The notes under the pieces are model-generated. The model was not told the origin of the DNA and searched no databases. It saw only the letters and a list, made by a program, of their open reading frames with translations. Positions 1-9,734 of a stretch of 33,119 nucleotides of DNA are shown here, one piece after another (position 1 is the first letter of the stretch; each line of letters starts with the position of its first letter). This DNA is from Flavobacteriaceae bacterium (GTDB lineage: Bacteria; Bacteroidota; Bacteroidia; Flavobacteriales; Flavobacteriaceae): positions 1 to 33,119 of the forward strand of contig NZIQ01000023.1 of the NCBI GenBank assembly GCA_002691685.1, given 5' to 3'. A program made the translations under genes and the position numbers.

Positions 1-1608
1 CAAAACACTGGTAACTCCTGAGGCTAAACTCGGTTTAGAAGTTTCTAAAAATACCCAGTTAACTCTAGTGGAGTCAATTTGATTTAACTTAAACTCTTCT
101 AAATCTAAAGAACTCTCATCTGTTATTTCTGTGACCTTTGCCCCTGGGAACGCTAACTGCAAATCTCGTTTAGCTTGCCCATCTTCACTAATATCTGTTA
201 TAATTAAAACAGACTCTTCTTCTTTTACTCTCAAAAGTTGAGCAATCATTTCTTTCCTTATTTCTGAGGGATCAGTAATAGAAAATAATACGTTATCGCT
301 ATTGGCATCTTTTATGGGCGCAGATAATGGGAATACAAAAGGAATTGATGCCAAGGAGGTACTTCTTGAAATTTCTTCAATTATACCAGAGCGCAAAGGG
401 CCAATGACTGCATCAAATTTACTTAGTTCAGTAAGTTGAAGATATGCTCCCACTCTGCCTTTGTCCAACTCAGTATCAAAAGTCTCATGATTGACAAAAA
501 CACCATAAGAACGAAGAGAATCAATCGCCATAAGGGCACCTGAATAGAAACTAAGTGAGGTCTTCATATCCGTCCTTTTCTCAATTTCTTTTTGAGCCAT
601 TTGAGCATCCAGTGAATCAACACGATCTAAACGAAAAGGAAGCATAAAAAGTAAATCGTGAGAAGATCCAACTTGAATACTGTCTAATAAACTGAATTCA
701 GGGCTTATCAACCCTTGACGTGCCGTGCGACTAAACCCTAAAGGTTTGGGTATTTTTAAGATCATTCCTGAAGAAAGTCCCTCTTTAATTTTTGGATTAA
801 GTCGATATAAAGAAATCATATCAATATCGAGGCTCTTCACAATACCATAAATGGTTTCTTTGGGTTGAACCTCGTAAAACAAGAAACTATCGTCATATAC
901 GAAAACGGTCTCTTCCTCTTCTTCTATTGTGGATTCAGTATACTCCTGTTGATTTGCGTACTCGAACTCTTTAATCTCTAGGGAGTTAGAAGGTACACTC
1001 AAGACATCTCCAACACTTAAAGAAGAAGAGTTTTCAGGCAATTGAGGATTGAGACGTGCCAAGCTATCCAAACTAATTTGATAACCGTAAGCAATACTCC
1101 ATCTAGTGTCTCCTTGTTTAACTTGATAGGTGTCGTAACTGACTTGAATCTCAGATTGCGATGCACTTTTTTCTTTGAATACAGGGATTTTTAAAAGTTG
1201 TTTCCTCTTCAACTTTTTTCGAGCCGCACGCGGATTATACTTCAAGATATCCTCTTTCTTCACTGAGAATTTTAAAGCAATAGCGTCAATATTTTCTTTT
1301 TTCTTGACCTTGTAATTAATGAATCCACTTGGAATACTTACTACTGGAGAAACGCTTTCTTTTTCTTCGAATACAGGAATCCTTAAGATCATATTGACAT
1401 CCAATACCTCGGAATTTAAAAAGTCGTTAAAAAGAATCAATTCAGTGGTCTCAATGTCATATTTTTTAGAAATCCCATATATGGTCTCGGACTGTAGCAC
1501 CCTGTGCATTTTAAAGCGTGCAGGTTTTTTGTTTTCAACAACCTGAGCACTTAACAATTGAAAGGAGCATAAAACACCTATAACTAACTCGTATATTCTT
1601 TTTTTCAT
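1..1608 (-). CDS. LysM-repeat protein with C-terminal periplasmic-binding (PBP1) fold, 3' end outside window
   Basis: 536 codons are open from the ATG at 1608 to the window edge, so the C-terminus is missing. Residues 1-21 form a signal peptide (cleavage near SAQ). Four LysM repeats follow at about 35-76, 98-142, 160-207 and 243-288; each has the 'Y.V...ET...I....' start and ends in an 'IP.F' or 'IPKP' strand, and the first two end in near-identical [14 protein letters not shown]. From about residue 318 the sequence resembles a type I periplasmic binding fold ([43 protein letters not shown]). LysM binds peptidoglycan, so a wall-anchored envelope protein with a ligand- or protein-binding lobe is likely. 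The start overlaps the guaA stop as ATGA (1605-1608), so the gene is probably translated by coupling to guaA. The ligand and partner are unknown; homology to an amino-acid ABC transporter binding protein does not prove transport. Confidence 0.85.
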   Translation of the reverse strand, partial: MKKRIYELVIGVLCSFQLLSAQVVENKKPARFKMHRVLQSETIYGISKKYDIETTELILFNDFLNSEVLDVNMILRIPVFEEKESVSPVVSIPSGFINYKVKKKENIDAIALKFSVKKEDILKYNPRAARKKLKRKQLLKIPVFKEKSASQSEIQVSYDTYQVKQGDTRWSIAYGYQISLDSLARLNPQLPENSSSLSVGDVLSVPSNSLEIKEFEYANQQEYTESTIEEEEETVFVYDDSFLFYEVQPKETIYGIVKSLDIDMISLYRLNPKIKEGLSSGMILKIPKPLGFSRTARQGLISPEFSLLDSIQVGSSHDLLFMLPFRLDRVDSLDAQMAQKEIEKRTDMKTSLSFYSGALMAIDSLRSYGVFVNHETFDTELDKGRVGAYLQLTELSKFDAVIGPLRSGIIEEISRSTSLASIPFVFPLSAPIKDANSDNVLFSITDPSEIRKEMIAQLLRVKEEESVLIITDISEDGQAKRDLQLAFPGAKVTEITDESSLDLEEFKLNQIDSTRVNWVFLETSKPSLASGVTSVL

Positions 1609-3137
1609 TCCCACTCTATTGTTGCTGGAGGTTTTGAACTGATATCATAAACCACACGATTTACACCCTTCACTTTGTTGATAATCTCATTGGAAATACT
1701 CTGCAAGAATTCATGCGGAAAATTAACCCAATCAGCAGTCATACCATCAGTGCTTTCCACTGCTCTCAAAGCAACGCAATTTTCATAAGTACGTTCATCA
1801 CCCATTACTCCCACACTTTGAACAGGTAAGAGCATGGCACCTGCTTGCCACACTTTATCATAGAGTTCCCACTTTTTCAATCCATCGATGAAAATGGCAT
1901 CTACTTCTTGTAACATTCTGACTTTATCTGGAGTGATATCTCCTAAAATACGTATACCTAAACCAGGCCCTGGAAAAGGATGCCTTCCTAATATTGAAGG
2001 TGCTATACCCAGTGTGGCTCCTATACGTCTCACTTCATCTTTAAACAATTTCCGTAAGGGTTCTACGACTTTAAGTTTCATATAATCAGGTAATCCTCCC
2101 ACATTGTGATGACTTTTTATGGTTGCCGAGGGTCCCCCAGTTGCTGATACCGATTCAATGACATCAGGATAAATAGTTCCTTGTGCCAGCCATTTGGCAT
2201 CTGAAATCAGTTTCGACTCGCTATCAAAAACATCAACAAAAACCCTGCCGATTGTTTTTCTTTTTTGTTCAGGTTCGCTTATTCCCTTTAATTCAGATAA
2301 AAAACGTTCTCCTGCATCCACTCCTTTAACATTCAAGCCAAAACCTTTGTACTGCTCAAGAACTTGTTCAAATTCATTCTTACGCAGGAGTCCATTGTTT
2401 ACGAATATACAGTGTAATCTATCACCTATCGCTTTATGTAAAAGCACTGCAGCCACAGTAGAATCTACACCTCCGGATAATCCTAAAATTACACTATCGT
2501 CTTTAATTTGTGCCTTAAGAGCTTCAACAGTCTCTTCAACAAAAGCATTTGGTGTCCAATCTTGATCAAAATGTGCAATATGCACTAAGAAATTTTCCAA
2601 AACTTTGATACCATCTTTACTGTGATAAACCTCAGGATGAAATTGGATTCCAAAAGTTTCTTCATTATCAAAGACAAATGCTGCGTTTTCTACATCGGCC
2701 GTACTTGCAATCTTCTGACAACCTTCGGGTAGATTACTAATAGTATCGGAATGACTCATCCAGACTTGCGAATTGAGTTCTACCCCTCTCATTAAGGGGG
2801 AATCTAGTTCAATTTGAGTAAGATTAGCTCTTCCGTATTCTCTAATTTTTGAAGGTTTTACTTCCCCTCCTGCTTCACTAGCCAAGTATTGAGCTCCGTA
2901 ACAAATACCCAATAAAGGTAAGTTTTGACGATAATTTATCAATTCAATTTTTGGAGGGTTTTCGCCACGAACAGAGTGCGGAGATCCTGATAAAATAACT
3001 GCATTATAAGGGTCTAAAGATTTAGGAGCCTTGTTATACGGTATGATTTCAGAATAAATATTTAACTCTCTAACTCTTCTAGCGATAAGCTGAGTATACT
3101 GCGAGCCGAAATCTAAAATGAGAACTTTTTGGTGCAT
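1605..3137 (-). CDS. guaA: GMP synthase (glutamine-hydrolysing)
   Basis: Converts XMP, ATP and glutamine to GMP, the last step of guanine nucleotide synthesis; guaB, the preceding step, is also in this window. With the start at 3137 the protein is 510 residues, normal for the family. The N-terminal class I amidotransferase shows the nucleophile in GICYGAQ (C79) and the partner residues in QFHPEV (H167, E169). The ATP pyrophosphatase P-loop SGGVDST is at 221-227, and the C-terminus ends in the conserved KPPATIEWE. An upstream in-frame TTG at 3152 would add five residues, but it lies against the -7 promoter element and the family starts at the [13 protein letters not shown] stretch, so I prefer the ATG at 3137. 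The gene heads a two-gene unit with the LysM protein. Confidence 0.97.
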   Translation of the reverse strand: MHQKVLILDFGSQYTQLIARRVRELNIYSEIIPYNKAPKSLDPYNAVILSGSPHSVRGENPPKIELINYRQNLPLLGICYGAQYLASEAGGEVKPSKIREYGRANLTQIELDSPLMRGVELNSQVWMSHSDTISNLPEGCQKIASTADVENAAFVFDNEETFGIQFHPEVYHSKDGIKVLENFLVHIAHFDQDWTPNAFVEETVEALKAQIKDDSVILGLSGGVDSTVAAVLLHKAIGDRLHCIFVNNGLLRKNEFEQVLEQYKGFGLNVKGVDAGERFLSELKGISEPEQKRKTIGRVFVDVFDSESKLISDAKWLAQGTIYPDVIESVSATGGPSATIKSHHNVGGLPDYMKLKVVEPLRKLFKDEVRRIGATLGIAPSILGRHPFPGPGLGIRILGDITPDKVRMLQEVDAIFIDGLKKWELYDKVWQAGAMLLPVQSVGVMGDERTYENCVALRAVESTDGMTADWVNFPHEFLQSISNEIINKVKGVNRVVYDISSKPPATIEWE

Positions 3138-3140
3138 GCA

Positions 3141-3148
3141 CAAAAATA
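3141..3148 (-). promoter_or_regulatory. Predicted -7 promoter element of guaA
   Basis: TATTTTTG on the minus strand matches the Bacteroidota -7 consensus TAnnTTTG and ends only 3 nt before the guaA ATG. A TTTG lies 24 nt further upstream, a longer spacing than usual for a -33 element. If it is used, transcription would begin at or next to the start codon. Confidence 0.55.
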
Positions 3149-3300
3149 GCAACTTTGTATAGGAGTTTATTTCAAAAAATTGAATAATTCATAAAATAAT
3201 AGCGGACACAAAGGTTTAATTTTTTCAAAATAGTCCTCCTAAAATAAAAGGTAATAGAAAGCTTAGGGCATGTGAGCAAAAAAAAACAAGTTACAATGTC

Positions 3301-4905
3301 TTACAAACCGATAAAAAGCACTGAAGAGTCCGTCTGTTTTTGAAATTCATCATAAACGACCTCAATAAATCGAGATCCGTATTCACTGTAAAAGGTGCTA
3401 AAATTTTCAACGCGCTCTTGAGGTTTAGCAAGAGGATAAAAGAACTCGTACAAGAATGATATTCTTTGGATTTCATCTTTCAAAACCCTTTTTTGAGCCA
3501 AGAATAATCTTTTCTCAAGTTTTTCTGCACCGTTCATCTGCTTTTGATGTTGAGCCTTAACGGCTCCACCAAAGCTTTGATCTGTAGCTTTTGAGATCTC
3601 CTGCAATATGGCAAACTGCTCATTTAACATCGTTTTAAACTCGGTTAATTCCAGTGGTATATTGGAAACTTTTCGAACCCATCTATTGATCAGCTCGTTT
3701 TTAGAATTATTCAAATCGCTATCAACAATCTTTAATTTTTTCAATTTTCGATACATTTTTTCATCAGCAATGTAAACAGAATGCCTCAATTTCAGCATTG
3801 GAAAAACCACTTGAAAATGATCAAAAACTGACTTTAATTGAAGCCAATAACTCAATTCACCTGCGCCGCCAACATACATTAAATTAGGTAGGATGTATTC
3901 TTGATACAATGGCCTTAAAATCACATTTGGTGAAAAGCACTCTGGACATGTTTCTACTTCACTCAAAATTTCCTCTTGAGAAAAATTGGTCTTGGAATTT
4001 ACCAATTGATACGAATCATGATCGCTAACAATTCTCTGACGTTCTTGTTCGCTTAAATGAAAAAGATTGATTGGTCTTGGAAACACCTGTGCTTTATACC
4101 CTTTTTCACCCAATTTTTCACTGCAATCTTTAACAAGAGACTGCGTAGGGTTTGAGGTCAGTTCTTCTTTAAATAGAGGAATCATTAATTTTTTAAGTGC
4201 CTTTTTATCTGCATCTAACACAACCAATCCATAGCGCTCAAAGAGTTGATGCACAATATATTGAGTAGCCTGTGAAAGATCATCAAACTTTAAATAGGCA
4301 GAATCAAAAAGTGATTTGAGTTCAAGGTCATTTTTAGAACGTCCTAAATGTGACTTGAACACTTCGAAAACCTCATTTAGTCCGTGTAGATTAAATTGAC
4401 CAACCGCCCCTTGTTGTTTACTGTTCCAATAAAACTTTTTACCCTTAAACTGAAAGTTGTTGATTTCTTTAAAATCGTGGTCTTCTGATGCCATCCAATA
4501 AACAGGTATAAAATTGAAGTCGGGATACTCAGACCTAAATTTTTCGCATAAAACAATAGTGTGAAGAATTTTATACATGAAAAAAACCGGACCGGTAAAA
4601 AGATTGAGTTGGTGACCTGTAGTAACAGTATAACTGTTTTTTTCTTTTAACAACTCCAAATTTTCCAGGACTAAGGATCCCTCTAAATCAATGTTCAAAG
4701 CATCATAAGATTTTTTTATTTCATCACATAAAACCAATCTAAAATCATGATTATAAGTACTTGATTTCTCGTCGATTTGCGCTCTGACATTTTTTATATC
4801 TGCAATTCGATTGTACCAAGAATTAGATAATTTTCCAGACAGGTAATCCTTAATCAAAGGACTGACGTTAAAACTTTCATTTGCGCTAAAAGCATACCTA
4901 GTCAT
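3301..4905 (-). CDS. bshC: Putative cysteine ligase BshC (bacillithiol biosynthesis)
   Basis: A 534-residue BshC-family protein; the family adds cysteine to glucosaminyl-malate in the last step of bacillithiol synthesis. Recognisable blocks are TTGHQLNLFTGPVFFMYK at about 96-113, YWMASEDHDFKEINNF at about 137-152, the YVGGAGELSYWLQLK block in the middle, and a charged helical C-terminal region (KAQHQKQMNGAEKLEKRL) ending in YSEYGSRFIEVVYDEF. Length and order fit the family. It lies upstream of guaA on the same strand with 163 bases between, so it is probably a separate unit. No other bacillithiol gene (bshA, bshB) is in the window, so pathway membership rests on the family assignment. Confidence 0.9.
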   Translation of the reverse strand: MTRYAFSANESFNVSPLIKDYLSGKLSNSWYNRIADIKNVRAQIDEKSSTYNHDFRLVLCDEIKKSYDALNIDLEGSLVLENLELLKEKNSYTVTTGHQLNLFTGPVFFMYKILHTIVLCEKFRSEYPDFNFIPVYWMASEDHDFKEINNFQFKGKKFYWNSKQQGAVGQFNLHGLNEVFEVFKSHLGRSKNDLELKSLFDSAYLKFDDLSQATQYIVHQLFERYGLVVLDADKKALKKLMIPLFKEELTSNPTQSLVKDCSEKLGEKGYKAQVFPRPINLFHLSEQERQRIVSDHDSYQLVNSKTNFSQEEILSEVETCPECFSPNVILRPLYQEYILPNLMYVGGAGELSYWLQLKSVFDHFQVVFPMLKLRHSVYIADEKMYRKLKKLKIVDSDLNNSKNELINRWVRKVSNIPLELTEFKTMLNEQFAILQEISKATDQSFGGAVKAQHQKQMNGAEKLEKRLFLAQKRVLKDEIQRISFLYEFFYPLAKPQERVENFSTFYSEYGSRFIEVVYDEFQKQTDSSVLFIGL

Positions 4906-4925
4906 ATCTAAAATCTTAGAGAATT

Positions 4926-4933
4926 CAAAGATA
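4926..4933 (-). promoter_or_regulatory. Predicted -7 promoter element of bshC
   Basis: TATCTTTG on the minus strand matches TAnnTTTG and lies 20 nt before the bshC ATG. No clear TTTG is visible at the usual -33 distance, so this rests on the -7 element alone. Confidence 0.4.
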
Positions 4934-4971
4934 AGCCATATCTTTCGTAGTAATCTAAGACGTATACTTTA

Positions 4972-7413
4972 ATGAAGAACAATAAATTTTCAAGCACACT
5001 AATCTTAATGCTATTTACCAATATCATTTTTGCTCAACAAGTAATGAGTCCAGATGAATTTTTAGGATATGAACTCGGAAATCAATTTAGCAGATATCAT
5101 CAGGTTGTAGACTACTACGATTATCTGGCAGAAAACGATAAAGAACGAGTAAAGATTGTGGAGTATGGCACCACAAATGAAGGACGTAAATTGAGAGTAG
5201 TAATCTTGAGTTCGGCTGAAAATATGGCAAATCTTGAAGCCATTCGAGAAAATCATTTAAAAGGTCTACAAAGCCATGAAAAAGGTAATACTGCCATAGT
5301 ATGGATGAGCTACAATGTACACGGAAATGAGAGTGTCGGCACAGAAGCATCCATGAAAACAACACATCATCTTCTAACACAAAGAAGTGATTTTTTAGAA
5401 AACACCATCCTTATTATTGATCCTTGCTTGAATCCTGACGGTCAGGATCGCTATGTGAATTTGTACAAACAGCGAAAACATAAATTATTACAGCCCGATG
5501 GCAATAGTGCCGAGCATTACGAAGGATGGCAAAGTGGAAGAACCAATCACTATGTCTTTGATTTAAATAGAGATTGGGCTTGGATGACGCAAAAAGAGTC
5601 TCAACAACGAATTATTACCTATCAACAGTGGATGCCACATATTCACGTCGATTTTCATGAACAAGGAGTTAACAGCCCTTATTATTTTGCCCCGGCTGTT
5701 GAACCCTATCACGAAATAATTACAGAATTTCAAAGAAGTTTTCAAGACAAATTAGGTCGAAATCACGCCAAGTATTTTGATGAAAATGGGTGGCTCTTTT
5801 TTACGGACGAAAGGTTTGATTTGCTATATCCAAGTTATGGAGACACCTACCCGACCTTTAACGGAGCCATTGGATTGACCTATGAACAAGGTGGAAGTGG
5901 TAGAGCCGGTTTAGGAATTTACAATGCAAATGGCGAATTATTAACCCTTAAAGATCGTATAGCACATCACTTTACAACAGGTGTCTCAACAGTTGAGGTG
6001 GCTGCTGAAAATGCAGAACAACTCATCACTGAATTCAACGCCTATTACAAGGATAATCAAAATGCTAATACTTCTTATATCATACACGGCAATAGCGCTA
6101 GACTTGATGCTCTTCAAACGCTACTTGAAAAACACGGTATAGAAACTCAAAAAGCCGCCAATCAAAAGATTAAGGGGTTTGATTACCTCAGTAGTTCAGA
6201 AAAAACTTTAAATATCAATGCTGAAGCAATAGTGGTATCTACCAAACAAACCAAAGGAAAACTAGCTAGGGTGCTTCTTGAACCTAAGGCTTACTTATCG
6301 GATTCACTGACCTATGACATTACAGCCTGGTCATTGCCTTATGCCTATGGCCTTAATGCCTTAGAATCAGAGCAACGAATTGCAACATCTTCTGCACCTA
6401 CTGCGAAAGAAACAAAGACAGCACTCCAAAAAAGTTATGCTTACATCATCAAGTGGAATTCATTTGAGAGTGCAAGAGCAACAGCTGCCCTAATGCAAAA
6501 AGGAGTTAAACTTCGCAATGCCAATAGATACTTTGGTTTCAATGACGCCAATTACGACCCTGGAACAATGATTGTTCTGCAAAGAGATAACAAAGAAATT
6601 AATAATTTAAATGCACTGATGAATACCCTTCAGCGTGATTATAATGTTGAAATTTCATCCACTAATACAGGATACGCGGATAGAGGTAAAGATTTTGGAT
6701 CATCTTATTTCCAAATGAAAAAACAGCCCCAAATCGCAATACTGCGAGGAGAGGGTATTTCCAGCTACAGTTTTGGAGAATGGTGGTACTTTTTTGAACA
6801 AGATCTCAATATGCCATTTACAGCAGTAGACACTGATTACCTAAGTCGTATTTCTTTAGATGGTTATGACATTTTAATCATACCAAATGGTCGAATTTCG
6901 AGCTTATCTGACCGACAAAGTGAGCAGATAAAAACTTGGACTCAGGCTGGTGGAAAATTAATCTTGCAGGGATCTTCACTTTCTTTAGCCAAGAAATTGG
7001 GCTTATCCTTAGAAAAGAAGAAAATGGATTACGATATCGATAAGCGTTTGCCCAACGATATGAGAGAGCGTGAAATGATGAAATATCAAGTGACTGGAGC
7101 CATATTTAAGGCTGAAGTGGATCAAACTCATCCTCTCGGATACGGTTTAGATTCTCATTATTTTTCACTCAAACTCAATGCTGACAATTATGAATTACTC
7201 TCTTCAAACAATGCCATTGCCATTGGAAAAAATCACAGAGCTATTTCTGGATTTGCCGGAGAAAAAGTTCAAGAAAATACAGCGAATACCCTACTCTTTG
7301 GTTCTGAAAATTTAGGAAGAGGTCAAGTCGTTTATCTAGTCGACAACCCAATCTTTAGAGGTTTTTGGTACCATGGAAAACTCATTGCAGCAAATGCCTT
7401 ATTTCAAAATTAA
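4972..7413 (+). CDS. Exported M14 zinc carboxypeptidase-family protein
   Basis: 813 residues with a signal peptide at 1-22. The M14 catalytic domain spans roughly 40-340: zinc ligands H117 and E120 in NVHGNES, substrate-binding N199-R200 in DLNRDW, third ligand H229 in VDFHEQG, and the catalytic glutamate E305 in TYEQGG. All key residues are present, so it should be active. A second region at about 585-800 (AILRGEGISSYS, YDILIIPNG, GGKLILQGSS) resembles a class I amidotransferase-like fold without an obvious catalytic triad, a layout seen in large Bacteroidota M14 proteins. It probably trims peptides in the periplasm or outside the cell; the substrate is not deducible. It is followed one base later by an SGNH esterase and then a GH20 enzyme, suggesting a co-transcribed set of exported hydrolases. 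Confidence 0.92.
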   Translation: MKNNKFSSTLILMLFTNIIFAQQVMSPDEFLGYELGNQFSRYHQVVDYYDYLAENDKERVKIVEYGTTNEGRKLRVVILSSAENMANLEAIRENHLKGLQSHEKGNTAIVWMSYNVHGNESVGTEASMKTTHHLLTQRSDFLENTILIIDPCLNPDGQDRYVNLYKQRKHKLLQPDGNSAEHYEGWQSGRTNHYVFDLNRDWAWMTQKESQQRIITYQQWMPHIHVDFHEQGVNSPYYFAPAVEPYHEIITEFQRSFQDKLGRNHAKYFDENGWLFFTDERFDLLYPSYGDTYPTFNGAIGLTYEQGGSGRAGLGIYNANGELLTLKDRIAHHFTTGVSTVEVAAENAEQLITEFNAYYKDNQNANTSYIIHGNSARLDALQTLLEKHGIETQKAANQKIKGFDYLSSSEKTLNINAEAIVVSTKQTKGKLARVLLEPKAYLSDSLTYDITAWSLPYAYGLNALESEQRIATSSAPTAKETKTALQKSYAYIIKWNSFESARATAALMQKGVKLRNANRYFGFNDANYDPGTMIVLQRDNKEINNLNALMNTLQRDYNVEISSTNTGYADRGKDFGSSYFQMKKQPQIAILRGEGISSYSFGEWWYFFEQDLNMPFTAVDTDYLSRISLDGYDILIIPNGRISSLSDRQSEQIKTWTQAGGKLILQGSSLSLAKKLGLSLEKKKMDYDIDKRLPNDMREREMMKYQVTGAIFKAEVDQTHPLGYGLDSHYFSLKLNADNYELLSSNNAIAIGKNHRAISGFAGEKVQENTANTLLFGSENLGRGQVVYLVDNPIFRGFWYHGKLIAANALFQN

Positions 7414-7414
7414 G

Positions 7415-8083
7415 ATGGAAAAAAATCGTTCTTTACCCCTATTTCTTTTTCTAATCAGCAGCAGCCTTACGCTTATCGCTCAAAACAATTGGGGGCCTAC
7501 TCGTTTTCAAAAAGAAGTGGATGCGATTATTGCTAAATACGAAAACACAGAGATGTCTGATCAAGCCCCTATTGTTTTTACAGGATCATCAAGCATTCGA
7601 TTTTGGCGCAATGTAAGTGAGCTCAATACCTCCGAAACTATTTTAAATACAGGATTTGGAGGATCAACAGCCCTTGATTTAATTTATTATATAGAACCTC
7701 TGGTGTTAAAATACAATCCAAAGCAAGTTTTTGTTTACGAAGGGGATAACGATTTAGCCATCGGACGTTCAGTGGCTAAATCCAAGCGACACCTCAAAAA
7801 GGTATTCAGATTAATCCGAAAGCACAACAAAAACACGAAAATTGTATTTATTGCAGCCAAACCAAGTATTGCTAGGTGGAATCTACGTTCTAAGTTTTTA
7901 AAGCTCAATGGTAAAATCGAAAAAATGGCTCGATCAAGAGTGAATTTGAGCTTTGCAGATGTAGACACTCCTATGCTTATCGAAGGCGAGATAAATAAAA
8001 CCATTTTTATTGATGATGGACTTCATATGAATGCTAAAGGCTATGAAATATGGTCTAAAGTCATACGAGCTTTTATTAATTAA
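7415..8083 (+). CDS. Exported SGNH/GDSL-family hydrolase
   Basis: 222 residues from the ATG at 7415, with a signal peptide at 1-23 ending in LIAQ. SGNH blocks are visible: block I FTGSSSIRFW with probable nucleophile S59, an N-containing GFGGST at 81-86, block III YEGDND with N112, and block V DDGLHMN with D201 and H204. These families are esterases or lipases, often deacetylating glycans or acting on platelet-activating-factor-like lipids; the substrate here is unknown. A longer reading frame opens at 7373, but that start would lie inside the upstream peptidase gene and put 14 residues before the signal peptide, so 7415 is preferred. Only one base separates it from the M14 gene, and 18 bases from the GH20 gene. 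Confidence 0.9.
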   Translation: MEKNRSLPLFLFLISSSLTLIAQNNWGPTRFQKEVDAIIAKYENTEMSDQAPIVFTGSSSIRFWRNVSELNTSETILNTGFGGSTALDLIYYIEPLVLKYNPKQVFVYEGDNDLAIGRSVAKSKRHLKKVFRLIRKHNKNTKIVFIAAKPSIARWNLRSKFLKLNGKIEKMARSRVNLSFADVDTPMLIEGEINKTIFIDDGLHMNAKGYEIWSKVIRAFIN

Positions 8084-8101
8084 ACAACTAAACTAAAAGA
8101 C

Positions 8102-9697
8102 ATGAAGATTTTGAAATTAAGTATTTGGATGATTGGAATTGCGCTAATCAGTTCATCTTGCGAATTACTGAATCCACAACCGAAAAGTCCGGTAGAAGCT
8201 AAAGCAACTACCTTAGATCAGATCTCTATTCTCCCTGAACCTTTGAATACCGAGGCAAGCGGAAGTAGTTTTATCCTTTTTGATGCCTTGAGTGTTTTAT
8301 GCAATCCGAGTCAAGAAAAAAATCAGACTGCACTAATCAGTGGTTTAGAAGAGCGTCTAGGCTTTACTCCTGAGCTCATCGAGAACAATCGCGATTATCA
8401 AATTGCCCTAAGTATAGAACCTCTTAGAAAAGAAGAAATTTGGATTGTAGATACAACAAACGAAGCCTTATTAAACGAGGCTTACGTACTTGAAATTTCT
8501 GAAAAAAACATCCTTTTAAAGGCGGCCACAGATGAAGGCTTGTTCAGAGGAATTCAAAGCTTGTTACAACTAGTTCCAAACCAATCAATGACTGAAGGAG
8601 AACATGAAGTTTATGTTTTGCCTACCCTTAAAATTGTCGATATGCCTCAAATGGAAATCCGTTCAGCGATGTTAGATGTCGCGAGACATTTCTTTTCAGT
8701 ACACGAGGTTAAACGATACATCAATCAACTAGCGCTATATAAATACAATACATTTCACATGCACCTCACTGACGATCAGGGATGGCGAGTAGAGATGAAA
8801 AACTGGCCTGCCCTTACCGAGATTGGAGCTGCTACAGAAGTTGGCGGAGGTGTTGGAGGTTTTTACACCCAAGAAGAATTTACCGAACTCATCAATTATG
8901 CCGCTGATCGTCATATCGAAATCATACCAGAAATTGATATGCCAGGACATACCAATGCAGCCATTGTTAGTTATCCTCAACTCAATGGAAATGGAAAAAC
9001 TCCTGAAGTTTACACCGGCACAAATGTAGGGTTTAGCACCTTTGATGCAAACAACGAAGAAGTATACGCATTTTTAGATGATATCCTTGGACAATTCGCA
9101 GCCATCTCTCCTTCTAAATACATTCATATTGGTGGAGATGAAAGTCATGTCACCAAAAAAAAAGACTACATCAAATTTGTAGAGCGCGTAGAAGCCCTTG
9201 TCCGTAAACACGGAAAAGTAGCCGTAGGGTGGGATGAAATCACTCAAGCCGACATCTCAGGTCCTGCTGTAGTACAATTATGGAACAATGAAGAAAACGC
9301 CCTAGTAGGTGTTGAAAAAGGCATGCCAATACTCTTGTCTCCAGCAAAAAAAGCTTATCTAGATATGAAGTATAACGAAGATTCAGAATTCGGACTAAAC
9401 TGGGCGGCGTATATCGAACTAGAAGATGCCTACAACTGGAACCCTTCTACTTATTTCAGTGATTTAGACTCCAGCGTTATTCTCGGACTCGAGGCTCCAC
9501 TGTGGTCTGAAACAATCTACGATTCTGCGTCCTTAGAATATCTAGCCTTTCCAAGAGCGATTGCTTATGCTGAATTAGCGTGGTCACAAACAGCTAATTA
9601 CAACTGGGAACGTTTTAAGACAAAAATGAAATCCCACGGAAGTTGGCTTGAAAAACAAAATATTAACTTTTATCGCTCTTCAGAAATAGATTGGTAA
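8102..9697 (+). CDS. Beta-N-acetylhexosaminidase lipoprotein, GH20
   Basis: Removes terminal beta-linked N-acetylglucosamine or N-acetylgalactosamine from glycans. 531 residues. A lipobox (ISSSC, C20) marks a lipoprotein. The GH20b-like N-domain covers about 40-180; the TIM-barrel catalytic domain begins near MEIRSAMLDVARHFF (substrate-contacting R195) and carries the catalytic pair D346-E347 in HIGGDESH. Tryptophans of the sugar pocket appear later (VAVGWDEI, VQLWNN, LEAPLWSE). Length and order fit exo-acting bacterial enzymes. As third gene of an exported hydrolase set it may help recycle peptidoglycan sugars or use chitin or host glycans; which of these is inference. Confidence 0.95.
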   Translation: MKILKLSIWMIGIALISSSCELLNPQPKSPVEAKATTLDQISILPEPLNTEASGSSFILFDALSVLCNPSQEKNQTALISGLEERLGFTPELIENNRDYQIALSIEPLRKEEIWIVDTTNEALLNEAYVLEISEKNILLKAATDEGLFRGIQSLLQLVPNQSMTEGEHEVYVLPTLKIVDMPQMEIRSAMLDVARHFFSVHEVKRYINQLALYKYNTFHMHLTDDQGWRVEMKNWPALTEIGAATEVGGGVGGFYTQEEFTELINYAADRHIEIIPEIDMPGHTNAAIVSYPQLNGNGKTPEVYTGTNVGFSTFDANNEEVYAFLDDILGQFAAISPSKYIHIGGDESHVTKKKDYIKFVERVEALVRKHGKVAVGWDEITQADISGPAVVQLWNNEENALVGVEKGMPILLSPAKKAYLDMKYNEDSEFGLNWAAYIELEDAYNWNPSTYFSDLDSSVILGLEAPLWSETIYDSASLEYLAFPRAIAYAELAWSQTANYNWERFKTKMKSHGSWLEKQNINFYRSSEIDW

Positions 9698-9698
9698 T

Positions 9699-9734
9699 AA
9701 AAAAAAGAATCATTTAATAATGATTCTTTTTTTT
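9699..9734. terminator. Bidirectional intrinsic terminator
   Basis: A perfect 9-bp inverted repeat, AGAATCATT (9706-9714) and AATGATTCT (9719-9727), has a TAAT loop and is flanked by an A-run on the left and a T-run on the right. It serves both the GH20 gene (plus) and the DUF5606 gene (minus), whose stop codon lies in the T-run. Confidence 0.88.

Noticed and set aside
1319-1546. 75-codon plus-strand open frame
   Set aside because: It lies antisense within the LysM repeats of the first gene; no promoter or family resemblance.
2194-2565. 123-codon plus-strand open frame in guaA
   Set aside because: Antisense to the conserved synthetase domain of guaA; low-complexity serine/threonine-rich product typical of a shadow frame.
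3138-3152. TTG start adding five residues to GuaA
   Set aside because: It would overlap the -7 promoter element, and the family starts at the next ATG.
3231-3240. AGGAGGACTA on the minus strand, resembling a Shine-Dalgarno site
   Set aside because: No start codon or open frame follows at a useful distance, and other genes here lack such sites.
3285-3310. Repeated TTACAA near the bshC stop as a terminator
   Set aside because: The two copies are direct, not inverted, so no hairpin forms, although a T-run follows on the minus strand.
7373-7414. Upstream ATG for the SGNH hydrolase
   Set aside because: It lies inside the M14 gene and would put 14 residues ahead of a complete signal peptide.
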